Of a stretch of DNA of 12,393 nt, positions 5,427 to 12,393 are shown one piece after another. The notes under the pieces are model-generated. The model saw only the letters and a list, made by a program, of their open reading frames with translations, was not told the origin of the DNA and searched no databases. The translations under genes and the position numbers were made by a program. Positions within the stretch are counted from its first letter, which is position 1. The number at the start of each line of letters is the position of its first letter. The stretch comes from Planctomycetota bacterium (lineage in GTDB: Bacteria; Planctomycetota; Planctomycetia; Gemmatales; Gemmataceae). The stretch covers positions 1-12,393 of the forward strand of contig JACQFG010000237.1 of the NCBI GenBank assembly GCA_016200155.1, given 5' to 3'.

Positions 5427-7126
5427 TTCCCGTCCATCACCGTCGTTTCGTGCCGATCCAGCGTGGTCGAAGGCGCATTGGCATAGACGCGGGTATCGAC
5501 GCGCTGGGCACGCGCCAATTCGATCTGCTCGGCGGCGAGATCGAACTCGAGCCGCGGCTCCTCATTCAACTGCATCGGCAGCCGCACCGTGAACGTACTG
5601 CCTCGGCCCAGCTCGCTGTGCAGCGTGACCTCGCCGCCCAGCAGCTTGCACAGCTCGCGGACGATCGACAACCCCAGCCCGGTGCCGGCGTGTTCGCGCG
5701 TCAGCGGATTGCCCGACTGGCGGAACTTCTGGAAGACGAGGTCCTGCTCATCCTTCGCCACGCCGACTCCCGTGTCCATCACGGCAATCGTCACATATTT
5801 CGTATCGGCTTCCGCCTTGAGCTGCACCCGGCCTCCCTCCGGCGTGAACTTGATTGCGTTCGACAGCAGATTCTGCAAGATTTGCTGCAGCTTGGTGATG
5901 TCCTGGCGCAGGCCGGGGATGTCCGGTTCGATCTGGCTGCGCATGTCGATGTTCTTCTTCTCGGCCAGTGGGCGGAACATGTTGAGCACGCCCTCGCAGA
6001 CGTCGTGCAGGTTGAAGTTGTCGAGACGAACTTGCATCTTGCCCGATTCGATCTTGGCCAGGTCGAGGATATCGTTGATGAGGTTGAGCAGTTTTTGCCC
6101 GCTGGTCTGAATGTTCGACATCCAGCGGCGCTGCTTGTCCGTGAGCGACTCGCCCGACAGCAGCACATCGGAAAAGCCGAGAATGCTGTTGAGCGGCGTG
6201 CGCAGCTCATGGCTCATCGTGGCGAGGAAATCTCCCTTGAGCTTGTTCGATTCGAAGAGGGCCATGTTGGTCTGGGCCAGCTCATCGACCTTGCGATCGA
6301 GGTCGGCGTTGACCTTGCGCCACTGATCTTGCATCGCGACGAGGTGGCGCAACATGCGATTGAACGCATGGCTCAGGTCCTCGAACTCGTCGCCCGTCTG
6401 GATCTCGCTGCGGACGTTTAGTTCACCGGCGGAAATCGCGTCGGAGACGTCCTTCAGGTGCTTGACCGGCTTGACGATGATGTAGCGGACAATGATCCAG
6501 CTGCCGACCATGATGAGGATCGCGGTCGCGATTGCCGTGGTGGCGAGGATGGCGCGGTTCCAGTGGACGCCGTCCTCGATGTTCTTGGTCGGCATGCGGA
6601 TGCGCACCATGGCAAGCAGGTCGTTCTCGGCAAGCGTTTTGTCTTTTTTCCTGGCGATTTCCTGATGGCACGCCAGGCAGTTGCTGCTGACCCGGATCGG
6701 GGAATAAAAGAGGAGCACCTGATCGCCGGCGCGTTGGCGATGATCGTCGGGCTTGCCGTCGCCCTTTTGAAATTCCTTGTACAGCTCCGTTTCATAGCTG
6801 TCGTCGAACTTGTCGCTGAGAAAGTGATACTGATATTCCCTGCCCGGCTCTTTCAGGACGGCCTGGTCGAGATTGCGCCAGTGCTTGGGCAGCTCGGCAT
6901 GCTGCGAATCGTTTTTCAAGAGCGTCACATGCTGCTGGACCAGGATCGGCGCGACGAGCAATCGGCAGGTCGTCACGGTTTGTTCGTAAGCCAGATGCTC
7001 CGTCTGGTAGGCATACAGGGAAAAGCTGAGGAAGATGAGCAACACCACGCCGCTGCCGAAGAGGAATCGGCACTTGCGTTCGAGGCTGGTCTCGCCGAGC
7101 AGACGTTTGAAGGCACGGTAGGACAT
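5387..7126 (-). CDS. Membrane sensor histidine kinase with a haem c-binding (DUF3365/Tll0287-like) sensor domain
   Basis: A 579-residue membrane histidine kinase that would autophosphorylate on H306 and pass the phosphate to an unlinked response regulator; none is encoded in the window. Domain order: transmembrane helix at about 21-40; an extracytoplasmic sensor region of about 150 residues resembling DUF3365 (Tll0287-like), with the c-type haem attachment motif CLACH at 150-154; a second helix at about 192-218; HAMP domain to about 268; a short coiled coil; HisKA with SHELRTPL (H306); and HATPase_c with N423 in NAIKF, D451 in DTGVG and a GTGLGLS box. The haem motif suggests sensing of redox state or a gas ligand. 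The start at 7126 puts the first helix near the N terminus; the upstream ATG at 7273 would overlap mutM deeply. No Shine-Dalgarno sequence is seen. mutM ends 37 bases upstream in the same direction. The last dozen residues (STKDTKDTKKT) are repeat-encoded. Confidence 0.92.
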   Translation of the reverse strand: MSYRAFKRLLGETSLERKCRFLFGSGVVLLIFLSFSLYAYQTEHLAYEQTVTTCRLLVAPILVQQHVTLLKNDSQHAELPKHWRNLDQAVLKEPGREYQYHFLSDKFDDSYETELYKEFQKGDGKPDDHRQRAGDQVLLFYSPIRVSSNCLACHQEIARKKDKTLAENDLLAMVRIRMPTKNIEDGVHWNRAILATTAIATAILIMVGSWIIVRYIIVKPVKHLKDVSDAISAGELNVRSEIQTGDEFEDLSHAFNRMLRHLVAMQDQWRKVNADLDRKVDELAQTNMALFESNKLKGDFLATMSHELRTPLNSILGFSDVLLSGESLTDKQRRWMSNIQTSGQKLLNLINDILDLAKIESGKMQVRLDNFNLHDVCEGVLNMFRPLAEKKNIDMRSQIEPDIPGLRQDITKLQQILQNLLSNAIKFTPEGGRVQLKAEADTKYVTIAVMDTGVGVAKDEQDLVFQKFRQSGNPLTREHAGTGLGLSIVRELCKLLGGEVTLHSELGRGSTFTVRLPMQLNEEPRLEFDLAAEQIELARAQRVDTRVYANAPSTTLDRHETTVMDGKPSTKDTKDTKKT

Positions 7127-7163
7127 CGTGTCAACAATTGTATCCGAACGGGCCTGTCGCCGC

Positions 7164-7988
7164 CTACATCCGTTTCCGCTGACACTTCGGACAGAAATGC
7201 GTCGAGCGTCCCGCCAGCGTGATTTTCGCGATCGAGGTTCGACAGCGCAGGCAGGGCGCGCCGGTTCGGCCATAGACGCGGAACTCGTCCTGCATCTGGC
7301 CTTTCAATCCCGAGCCGCCGATGTAATCGCGAATGCTCGAGCCGCGCCGGTCGATGGCGCGCGTCAACACCTCGACGATGGCGTGCTGTAGCGTCTCGGC
7401 CTGTTTCGCTGTCAACGCTCGGCCGATCAGCGTCGGATGCAGGCTCGCTTCGAACAGCGACTCATCGGCGTAGATATTGCCGACGCCGGCGACGATCGTT
7501 TGATCGAGGAGGATCGCCTTGAGATTTCGCTGGGTGGCTCGAAGGGACGCTCGCCAGTAATCCGCATCGAGATCGAACGGCTCCGGGCCGAGGCCGTTCT
7601 CTGCGAACACGTCGTCCAGCGTCGCCCGGCTCGGATAACAGGTTACGCTGCCGAAGCGCCGGATGTCGCGGAAGCGCAGCTCGTTGGCGTCGTCCAGCGT
7701 GAAGACGAGGTGGGTGTGCGTCTCGCGCGGCATTTGTGCAGACGTGACAGTGAACTGGCCTGTCATGCCCAGATGCACGAGCAGCCACGGCTTCCCCAGA
7801 TCGATCATGATCCATTTGCCGCGCCGTTGAATCGAATCGACGCGCTGACCGAGCAATTGCCCTTCCCAGGCGCGCGACCACGGGCGGCGCAGGGCTTTCC
7901 GTCCCGCCGTGATCTTCGCGAACGATCGGCCGACCAAGTGAGGCCGCAGATCACGCACGACCGTCTCGACCTCCGGCAATTCGGGCAC
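7164..7988 (-). CDS. mutM: Formamidopyrimidine-DNA glycosylase (Fpg/MutM)
   Basis: MutM is a bifunctional base-excision repair enzyme that removes 8-oxoguanine and formamidopyrimidines and nicks the abasic site by beta/delta elimination. The 274-residue protein has the invariant N terminus PELPEVE (catalytic P2 after removal of the initiator, with E3) and lysine K58 in GKW, equivalent to the K57 of mature family numbering. The C-terminal zinc finger is complete: C246, C249, C266 and C269, with the finger arginine R261 in AGRSTHFCPKC. The start is GTG at 7988, fixed by the obligatory PELPE N terminus and a strong ribosome binding site 5 bases upstream; longer in-frame starts on the far side would run through trpB. 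It is divergent from trpB with 41 bases between and is followed by the haem-domain kinase 37 bases later. Confidence 0.97.
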   Translation of the reverse strand: MPELPEVETVVRDLRPHLVGRSFAKITAGRKALRRPWSRAWEGQLLGQRVDSIQRRGKWIMIDLGKPWLLVHLGMTGQFTVTSAQMPRETHTHLVFTLDDANELRFRDIRRFGSVTCYPSRATLDDVFAENGLGPEPFDLDADYWRASLRATQRNLKAILLDQTIVAGVGNIYADESLFEASLHPTLIGRALTAKQAETLQHAIVEVLTRAIDRRGSSIRDYIGGSGLKGQMQDEFRVYGRTGAPCLRCRTSIAKITLAGRSTHFCPKCQRKRM

Positions 7989-8029
7989 GGCGACTCCTCC
8001 GTATTCGGCGACGTTGTTACAATTATGAT
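7989..8029. promoter_or_regulatory. Compact divergent mutM/trpB intergenic region
   Basis: Only 41 bases separate the two divergent start codons. The trpB-proximal half (about 8016-8032) is an A/T-rich island in a GC-rich background. It contains CATAAT and TATCAT on the minus strand, plausible -10 elements for mutM, but no convincing -35 at the right distance. On the plus strand TATGAT (8024-8029) abuts the trpB ATG and is too close to serve as its -10, and no trpB ribosome binding site is visible. Promoters must therefore overlap the opposite gene's 5' coding sequence. Confidence 0.35.
7994..8000 (-). promoter_or_regulatory. Ribosome binding site deciding the GTG start of mutM
   Basis: On the minus strand GGAGGAG precedes the GTG at 7988 by 5 bases, a near-ideal Shine-Dalgarno placement. 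It supports the GTG start over any upstream ATG. Confidence 0.85.
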
Positions 8030-9238
<1,209 letters not shown>

Positions 9239-9245
9239 CAGAGGG

Positions 9246-9274
9246 TTGCGAACGCGATCGAAATCGGCGATAAT
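9246..9274 (+). promoter_or_regulatory. Sigma-70-like promoter before the small two-gene module
   Basis: TTGCGA (9246-9251) and GATAAT (9269-9274) are separated by exactly 17 bases, close to the TTGACA-17-TATAAT consensus (4 and 5 of 6 matches). The predicted transcription start near 9281 would leave a leader of about 20 bases before the ATG at 9302. This is pattern matching only; planctomycete promoters are not well defined. Confidence 0.4.
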
Positions 9275-9301
9275 TCATCATCAATCTTACAGGGGCCGAC
9301 C

Positions 9302-9622
9302 ATGACGCAATTCACAATTCCCGCCCAGGTGGTTAATGGCCACCTGCAACACGAGCAAAGCCTGGCCGAACTGGAAGGCCAGCAAGTGCAAGTGACGCTC
9401 ACGGTGGCGCCGAAGGACGCCGTCAATGGCACGCCCAAACCAGCGCAGACGATGCCGAAGCAAAGCGAGGAGTCTGATCCGGAGCCGCCGCCGTGGCTCG
9501 AGATCGAGCACGACGTCTACTTCCCGATGACGGTCCCCGAGAAACCTCTCGGCAAAGTGAAAATCCATAAGCGGCGCGGCAAACCGTGCATCATTCTGCC
9601 GGAGGAGTTGCCGGATGAGTGA
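9302..9622 (+). CDS. Small protein of unknown function with an antitoxin-like (AF2212-type) N terminus
   Basis: A 106-residue protein that I do not recognise by name. Residues 3-36 (FTIPAQVVNGHLQHEQSL then LEGQQVQVTLTVA) follow the pattern 'V-x-NG-x-L ... L-x-x-L-x-G-x-x-V-x-V-T-[LI]' seen in AF2212/DUF104-type small beta-barrel proteins, which are often annotated as antitoxins. The middle (about 41-64) is a hydrophilic Pro/Glu/Ser-rich linker; the C-terminal part contains EIEHDVYFPMTV, a basic KIHKRRGK cluster and an acidic PEELPDE end. No signal peptide or membrane segment is visible. AGGGG lies 6 bases before the ATG, and a promoter-like sequence lies upstream. It overlaps the next gene by 8 bases, so the two are almost certainly co-translated. 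The antitoxin resemblance is an inference from sequence pattern only; it may be another kind of partner or regulator. Confidence 0.75.
   Translation: MTQFTIPAQVVNGHLQHEQSLAELEGQQVQVTLTVAPKDAVNGTPKPAQTMPKQSEESDPEPPPWLEIEHDVYFPMTVPEKPLGKVKIHKRRGKPCIILPEELPDE
9601..9607 (+). promoter_or_regulatory. Ribosome binding site inside the upstream gene for the LSHSCDL protein
   Basis: GGAGGAG precedes the ATG at 9615 by 7 bases. It lies inside the last codons of the 9302 gene, which fixes the start at 9615 and indicates translational coupling of the pair. Confidence 0.8.
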
Positions 9623-10115
9623 TTATCCCTGGTACGGCTTGGCCGAGGACGACACGTTGCAGCAAGGCGATTTGTTGTTCGATTGCCCATTCGACGAATT
9701 TGAGACGACAGGAGAGGCTTTTGAGACAGCCTATGACGTAGTCGTCCTCAGCCACTCGTGCGATTTGGCGCACGACAAGCTGCCGATCGTCCAAGTTTGT
9801 CCCTTCTGGGACCTGGAAGCCCTCACCAAGGATGTCGAGTTTTTCCGCAGCAAGCGCGGCCGAGAGGAGTTGCGGCGCGGCGGGTTGCCGGGCTACCACT
9901 TGCTCAATCGTTGTGCGTTGGCGGAGAAACCGACCGATTTCCTGGTCGTCGATTTTCGCATGCAATTCGCCGTCAAGTTCGTTGATTTGAAAATGTTGGC
10001 GCGCGGTCAGAAGCCGCGGTTGCGCTTGTTGCCGCCATATCGCGAACATCTGGCTCAGGCGTTGGCGCGATTCTACATGCGCGTCGGCCTGCCAGTGGAT
10101 ATACCGGCATTCTGA
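9615..10115 (+). CDS. Conserved-looking protein of unknown function with QGDLL and LSHSCDL motifs
   Basis: A 166-residue predicted cytoplasmic protein whose function I cannot assign. Visible features are an aromatic N terminus (DYPWYGLAEDD), a QGDLLFDCPF segment at 17-26, a hydrophobic strand running into VVVLSHSCDLAHDK (S46-H47-S48-C49-D50), a basic-acidic helix around DVEFFRSKRGREELRR, a strand FLVVDFRMQFAVKF and a C-terminal RLRLLPPYREHLAQALARFYMRVGLP helix. The closely spaced His, Cys and Asp in LSHSCDL could form an active or metal site, but that is speculation. Proteins with VLS-[HQ]-[ST]-CDL words occur widely as hypothetical proteins, to my recollection. The start overlaps the previous gene by 8 bases and has its own strong ribosome binding site, so the two form a coupled pair. 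A toxin/antitoxin arrangement is possible from the layout, with no direct evidence of toxicity. Confidence 0.8.
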   Translation: MSDYPWYGLAEDDTLQQGDLLFDCPFDEFETTGEAFETAYDVVVLSHSCDLAHDKLPIVQVCPFWDLEALTKDVEFFRSKRGREELRRGGLPGYHLLNRCALAEKPTDFLVVDFRMQFAVKFVDLKMLARGQKPRLRLLPPYREHLAQALARFYMRVGLPVDIPAF

Positions 10116-10146
10116 ATCACCCAATGCGGCGGCAGGGCCTGGGTCT

Positions 10147-11238
10147 ATGCGCAATATCATCCGAATCGTTTGCTTATCGCTGCTGCTGCCATCGATCGCG
10201 TCCGCGCAGGCGCCGAAGCCGTTGCCCGCCGACGTGCGCGAAGCGTGGGAGATCGCCGGCGCCGAAGCGGGCTGGTTCTTCCTCGACGGCTGCGGGTATC
10301 AATTTGTCTGGTGCGGCAAGGGCGGGGGCAAGGGCAAGGCGAGCGAAATCGCAGGGTTTGGTCTGCGCGATCGCGTTGCCGGCCTGGCGAAACTCCCCGC
10401 GCCGCAGCAGCCGTTTGGCCTGCATCTGCCTTGGTGCCAGGTGACTACCGCCGAGTTGAAGACGTGGGCGACGTTCAAGCATCTGCACATCTTGAATCTG
10501 ACCTGGGTCGAAATCGCCGATGCCGACCTCAAGGAAATCGCGAACCTCACGCAACTGCGAGCGTTGAATCTCACGCGCACCAAGATCACCCACGCGGGGC
10601 TCAAACACGTTGCCGCCTTGAAGCAGCTCGAAATGCTGCGTGTCGGCGGCGCCGCGCTCACCGATGCCGGCGTCAAGGAACTCCGGAACTTGCCGCAACT
10701 GCGCGACCTTGACCTCGGCCCGAGCCCGATCACGGATGCCGCCCTGAAGGACATCGCGACGTTGAAGCAACTTCGCGAACTCGATCTGTATCACACCAAG
10801 GTGACCGACAAGGGTCTGAAGGAGCTGCACGCTCTCGACAAGTTGACCCGGCTCATGCTCATCGAAACCGCCATCACGGACACCGGCCTGAAAGACATAG
10901 CTCGGCTCACGAACCTGGAAGAGCTTGCCATCGACGCCACCAAGGTGACGGACGCGGGCATGAAGGACGTCGCCCGACTCAAGCATCTGCGGCGGCTCTA
11001 CCTGGCCCAGACGGAGGTCACCGATGCGGGGTTAAAAAACCTGGCGGGGCTAAACGAGCTGCAACGCCTGGGCCTCGACGACACCGCGGTGACTGACGCC
11101 GGGTTGAAGGAACTGACGGGATTCAGGAAATTGGAACTCCTCTATCTGCGAAAAACCAAGGTCTCGGACGAAGGAATCGCGGAGCTGCAGAAGGCGCTGC
11201 CGAACCTGGAAATCATGCACAAATCAATCGAACCGTGA
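10147..11238 (+). CDS. Secreted leucine-rich-repeat protein (10 repeats)
   Basis: A 363-residue predicted exported protein of unknown partner. It begins with a signal peptide (hydrophobic stretch to ASA, likely cut after A20). Residues about 22-109 form an N-terminal region with AWEIAGAEAGW and, further on, LAKLPAPQQPFGLHL. Then ten 24-residue LRRs run from F110 to 349, each of the pattern L-x-x-L-x-x-L-x-L-x-x-T-x-[IV]-T-D-x-G-L-K-x-[IVL]-x-x, followed by a 14-residue capping end. Such arrays fold as a curved solenoid that binds another protein; planctomycetes encode many. The start at 10147 is chosen for the signal peptide; a weak purine stretch precedes it. It is 31 bases downstream of the unknown-function pair and 85 bases upstream of a paralogue with the same N-terminal words. 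No transmembrane anchor or sorting signal is seen at the C terminus. Confidence 0.9.
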   Translation: MRNIIRIVCLSLLLPSIASAQAPKPLPADVREAWEIAGAEAGWFFLDGCGYQFVWCGKGGGKGKASEIAGFGLRDRVAGLAKLPAPQQPFGLHLPWCQVTTAELKTWATFKHLHILNLTWVEIADADLKEIANLTQLRALNLTRTKITHAGLKHVAALKQLEMLRVGGAALTDAGVKELRNLPQLRDLDLGPSPITDAALKDIATLKQLRELDLYHTKVTDKGLKELHALDKLTRLMLIETAITDTGLKDIARLTNLEELAIDATKVTDAGMKDVARLKHLRRLYLAQTEVTDAGLKNLAGLNELQRLGLDDTAVTDAGLKELTGFRKLELLYLRKTKVSDEGIAELQKALPNLEIMHKSIEP

Positions 11239-11312
11239 ATCGTCTCGATCTTGACCCGACTGACACGCGGCTGCGAAGATACAATAATCCACGTCGCCGC
11301 GGCCCGCTCCTC

Positions 11313-11319
11313 GGAGGTG
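11313..11319 (+). promoter_or_regulatory. Ribosome binding site of the second LRR gene
   Basis: GGAGGTG lies 4 bases before the ATG at 11324. It confirms that this ATG opens the frame running to the window edge. Confidence 0.75.
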
Positions 11320-11323
11320 CTTC

Positions 11324-12393
11324 ATGACGCGCCGAACCACGTGCTCGGTCATCGTCGCTTTCGCCATCGTCAGCGTGCTGATCGATGCGCATCGCTCGTC
11401 GGCACAAGACAAGCCCGCGGCACCGGTCATCGCCGCATGGGAGAAGGCCGGCGCGGTGTTCGGCTGGGTCGATGCAAACGGCTGGTTCGACAAAAAGAAA
11501 CCGGCGGGCGATGCGTTGCCTGCATTTCGGCTAGCGAAACTCCCGGCCGGGAAGTTGATGGCGCTGCCGGCGCCGGATGTTCCTTTTGGGCTGGTCGCCG
11601 AACGTGATCGACCCGAGCCGAAACCTGTCCCGGAGGGATTTCCTCCTGATTTTTCGTCGGCGCCCGACCTTTCGGCCAAGGAAATCAAGGCCATCGGCAA
11701 GTTCAAAGAATTGCGCTCGCTCCATGCCGGTTACACAAAATTCACCGACGCGAACCTCAAGGCGCTCGCCGGCCTCACGCAGTTGCAGACGCTGAATCTG
11801 TCGAGCACCGCAGTTACCGACGCCGGGCTGAAAGAGTTGGCCGGGTTCAAGGAGCTGCGCTCGCTCAGCCTCTGGCACACAAAAGTGACTGATAAGGGTC
11901 TCAAGAATTTGGCCGAGCTAAAGCAACTGCGGTCGCTGGAAATCGGACAGACGGAAGTGACCGCTGTCGGCCTGAAGGACCTGACCGGATTGACCGAGTT
12001 GCAGCACTTGGGCCTGTATTGGACCAAGGTCGGCGACGAAGGGATGGTCGAGGTCGGCAAGCTGAAAAAGCTGCAATCGCTCAGCCTCTACGGCGCCGGC
12101 ATCACCGACGACGGCCTCGACGAGCTGGCCGGGCTGTCCGAGCTGGAGACGCTGGACCTGTCCTTTGCCAAGCTCACCGAGGAAGGCCTGGAGCCGTTGG
12201 CGAATTTCACGAAGCTGAAGTCGCTGGACCTGCGCATCCAGGGCCTGAGCGGCGACGGTCTGAAATATCTGGCCGGCCTCAAGCGATTGGAACGGCTCGA
12301 CCTCACTTTCGTCGAGGTCACGGATGACGATCTGAAAAACCTGGCCGGGCTCGAAAAATTGCAATCGCTCAACTTGTGGTCGACGAAGGTGAC
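11324..12393 (+). CDS. Secreted leucine-rich-repeat protein, paralogue of the preceding gene (3' end outside window)
   Basis: The frame from this ATG stays open to the last base, giving 356 codons with the C terminus missing. A signal peptide is predicted (hydrophobic VIVAFAIVSVLI, cleavage likely after SSA at residue 27). The next region, to about residue 126, repeats key words of the neighbour's head: AWEKAGAVFGW, then LPAPDVPFGL. From F127 there are nine full 24-residue LRRs (to residue 342) and the first 14 residues of a tenth, with the same T-x-V-T-D-x-G-L-K consensus. The head of this protein has an extra Pro-rich stretch (PEPKPVPEGFPPDFSSAP) just before the LRRs that its neighbour lacks. 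It is probably a tandem duplication followed by divergence. As in its neighbour, the likely role is extracytoplasmic protein binding; the ligand cannot be inferred. Confidence 0.88.
   Translation, partial: MTRRTTCSVIVAFAIVSVLIDAHRSSAQDKPAAPVIAAWEKAGAVFGWVDANGWFDKKKPAGDALPAFRLAKLPAGKLMALPAPDVPFGLVAERDRPEPKPVPEGFPPDFSSAPDLSAKEIKAIGKFKELRSLHAGYTKFTDANLKALAGLTQLQTLNLSSTAVTDAGLKELAGFKELRSLSLWHTKVTDKGLKNLAELKQLRSLEIGQTEVTAVGLKDLTGLTELQHLGLYWTKVGDEGMVEVGKLKKLQSLSLYGAGITDDGLDELAGLSELETLDLSFAKLTEEGLEPLANFTKLKSLDLRIQGLSGDGLKYLAGLKRLERLDLTFVEVTDDDLKNLAGLEKLQSLNLWSTKV

Noticed and set aside
5372..6421. Long plus-strand frame antisense to the histidine kinase (349 codons), and another at 6458-7222
   Set aside because: They mirror the kinase coding sequence codon by codon and show no domain or ribosome binding site.
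7137..7142. TACAAT on the minus strand just before the kinase start as a -10 element
   Set aside because: No -35 at a suitable distance, and the start site would fall almost on the ATG; co-transcription with mutM is simpler.
7127..7273. Extension of the histidine kinase to the ATG at 7273
   Set aside because: It would overlap the mutM zinc-finger coding region by more than 100 bases and adds only a basic, unstructured stretch.
10174..10986. 270-codon minus-strand frame opposite the first LRR gene, and similar ones opposite the second
   Set aside because: They repeat with the same 24-residue period because they are the shadow of the LRR array.
11251..11285. Promoter of the second LRR gene (TTGACC at 11251-11256, TACAAT at 11280-11285)
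   Set aside because: The spacing is 23 bases, too long for a sigma-70 promoter; no better -35 pairs with the TACAAT.

Overview
The window looks like a piece of a GC-rich bacterial chromosome, most likely from the phylum Planctomycetota. This rests on two tandem secreted proteins built of 24-residue leucine-rich repeats of the T-[IV]-T-D-x-G-L-K type, on short 'CACGAAGG' repeats between and at the ends of genes, on a subtilase lipoprotein, and on loosely ordered housekeeping genes with few recognisable operons. This is an inference from style; no marker gene such as rRNA is present.

Layout. Bases 1-1446 (+) hold the 3' end of lspA (signal peptidase II) and, 5 bases later, a complete Ste24-like M48 membrane zinc protease. 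Bases 1447-1685 are a convergent intergenic region packed with direct, tandem and inverted repeats that can fold into large hairpins. Bases 1686-7988 carry four minus-strand genes, read in the order mutM, a membrane histidine kinase with a c-type haem motif in its sensor region, recG, and a subtilisin-like lipoprotein. A repeat-derived hairpin lies between the kinase and recG, and a 9-bp perfect stem lies after recG. Divergent from mutM, with only 41 bases between, is trpB (8030-9238, +), without trpA beside it. Next come a small antitoxin-like protein and an 8-base-overlapping gene of unknown function with an LSHSCDL motif (9302-10115). The window closes with two tandem secreted LRR paralogues (10147-11238 and 11324 to the edge).

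How the genes relate. LspA and the M48 protease are both membrane proteolysis genes and probably co-transcribed. The lipoprotein subtilase would itself be an LspA substrate, although it is not in the same operon. RecG and MutM are DNA repair/recombination proteins separated by the kinase. The overlapping pair 9302-10115 has its own promoter-like sequence and looks like a two-gene module of unknown function. The LRR pair shares a recognisable N-terminal region (AWE-AGA--GW ... LPAP--PFGL) that I cannot assign to a known domain.

The most unusual features are the repeats that supply similar STK-[GD]TK tails to two unrelated proteins and build inverted structures at gene ends, the overlapping small-gene pair, and the LRR paralogues with a shared unassigned head region. 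I see no mobile element, CRISPR array, tRNA or rRNA.
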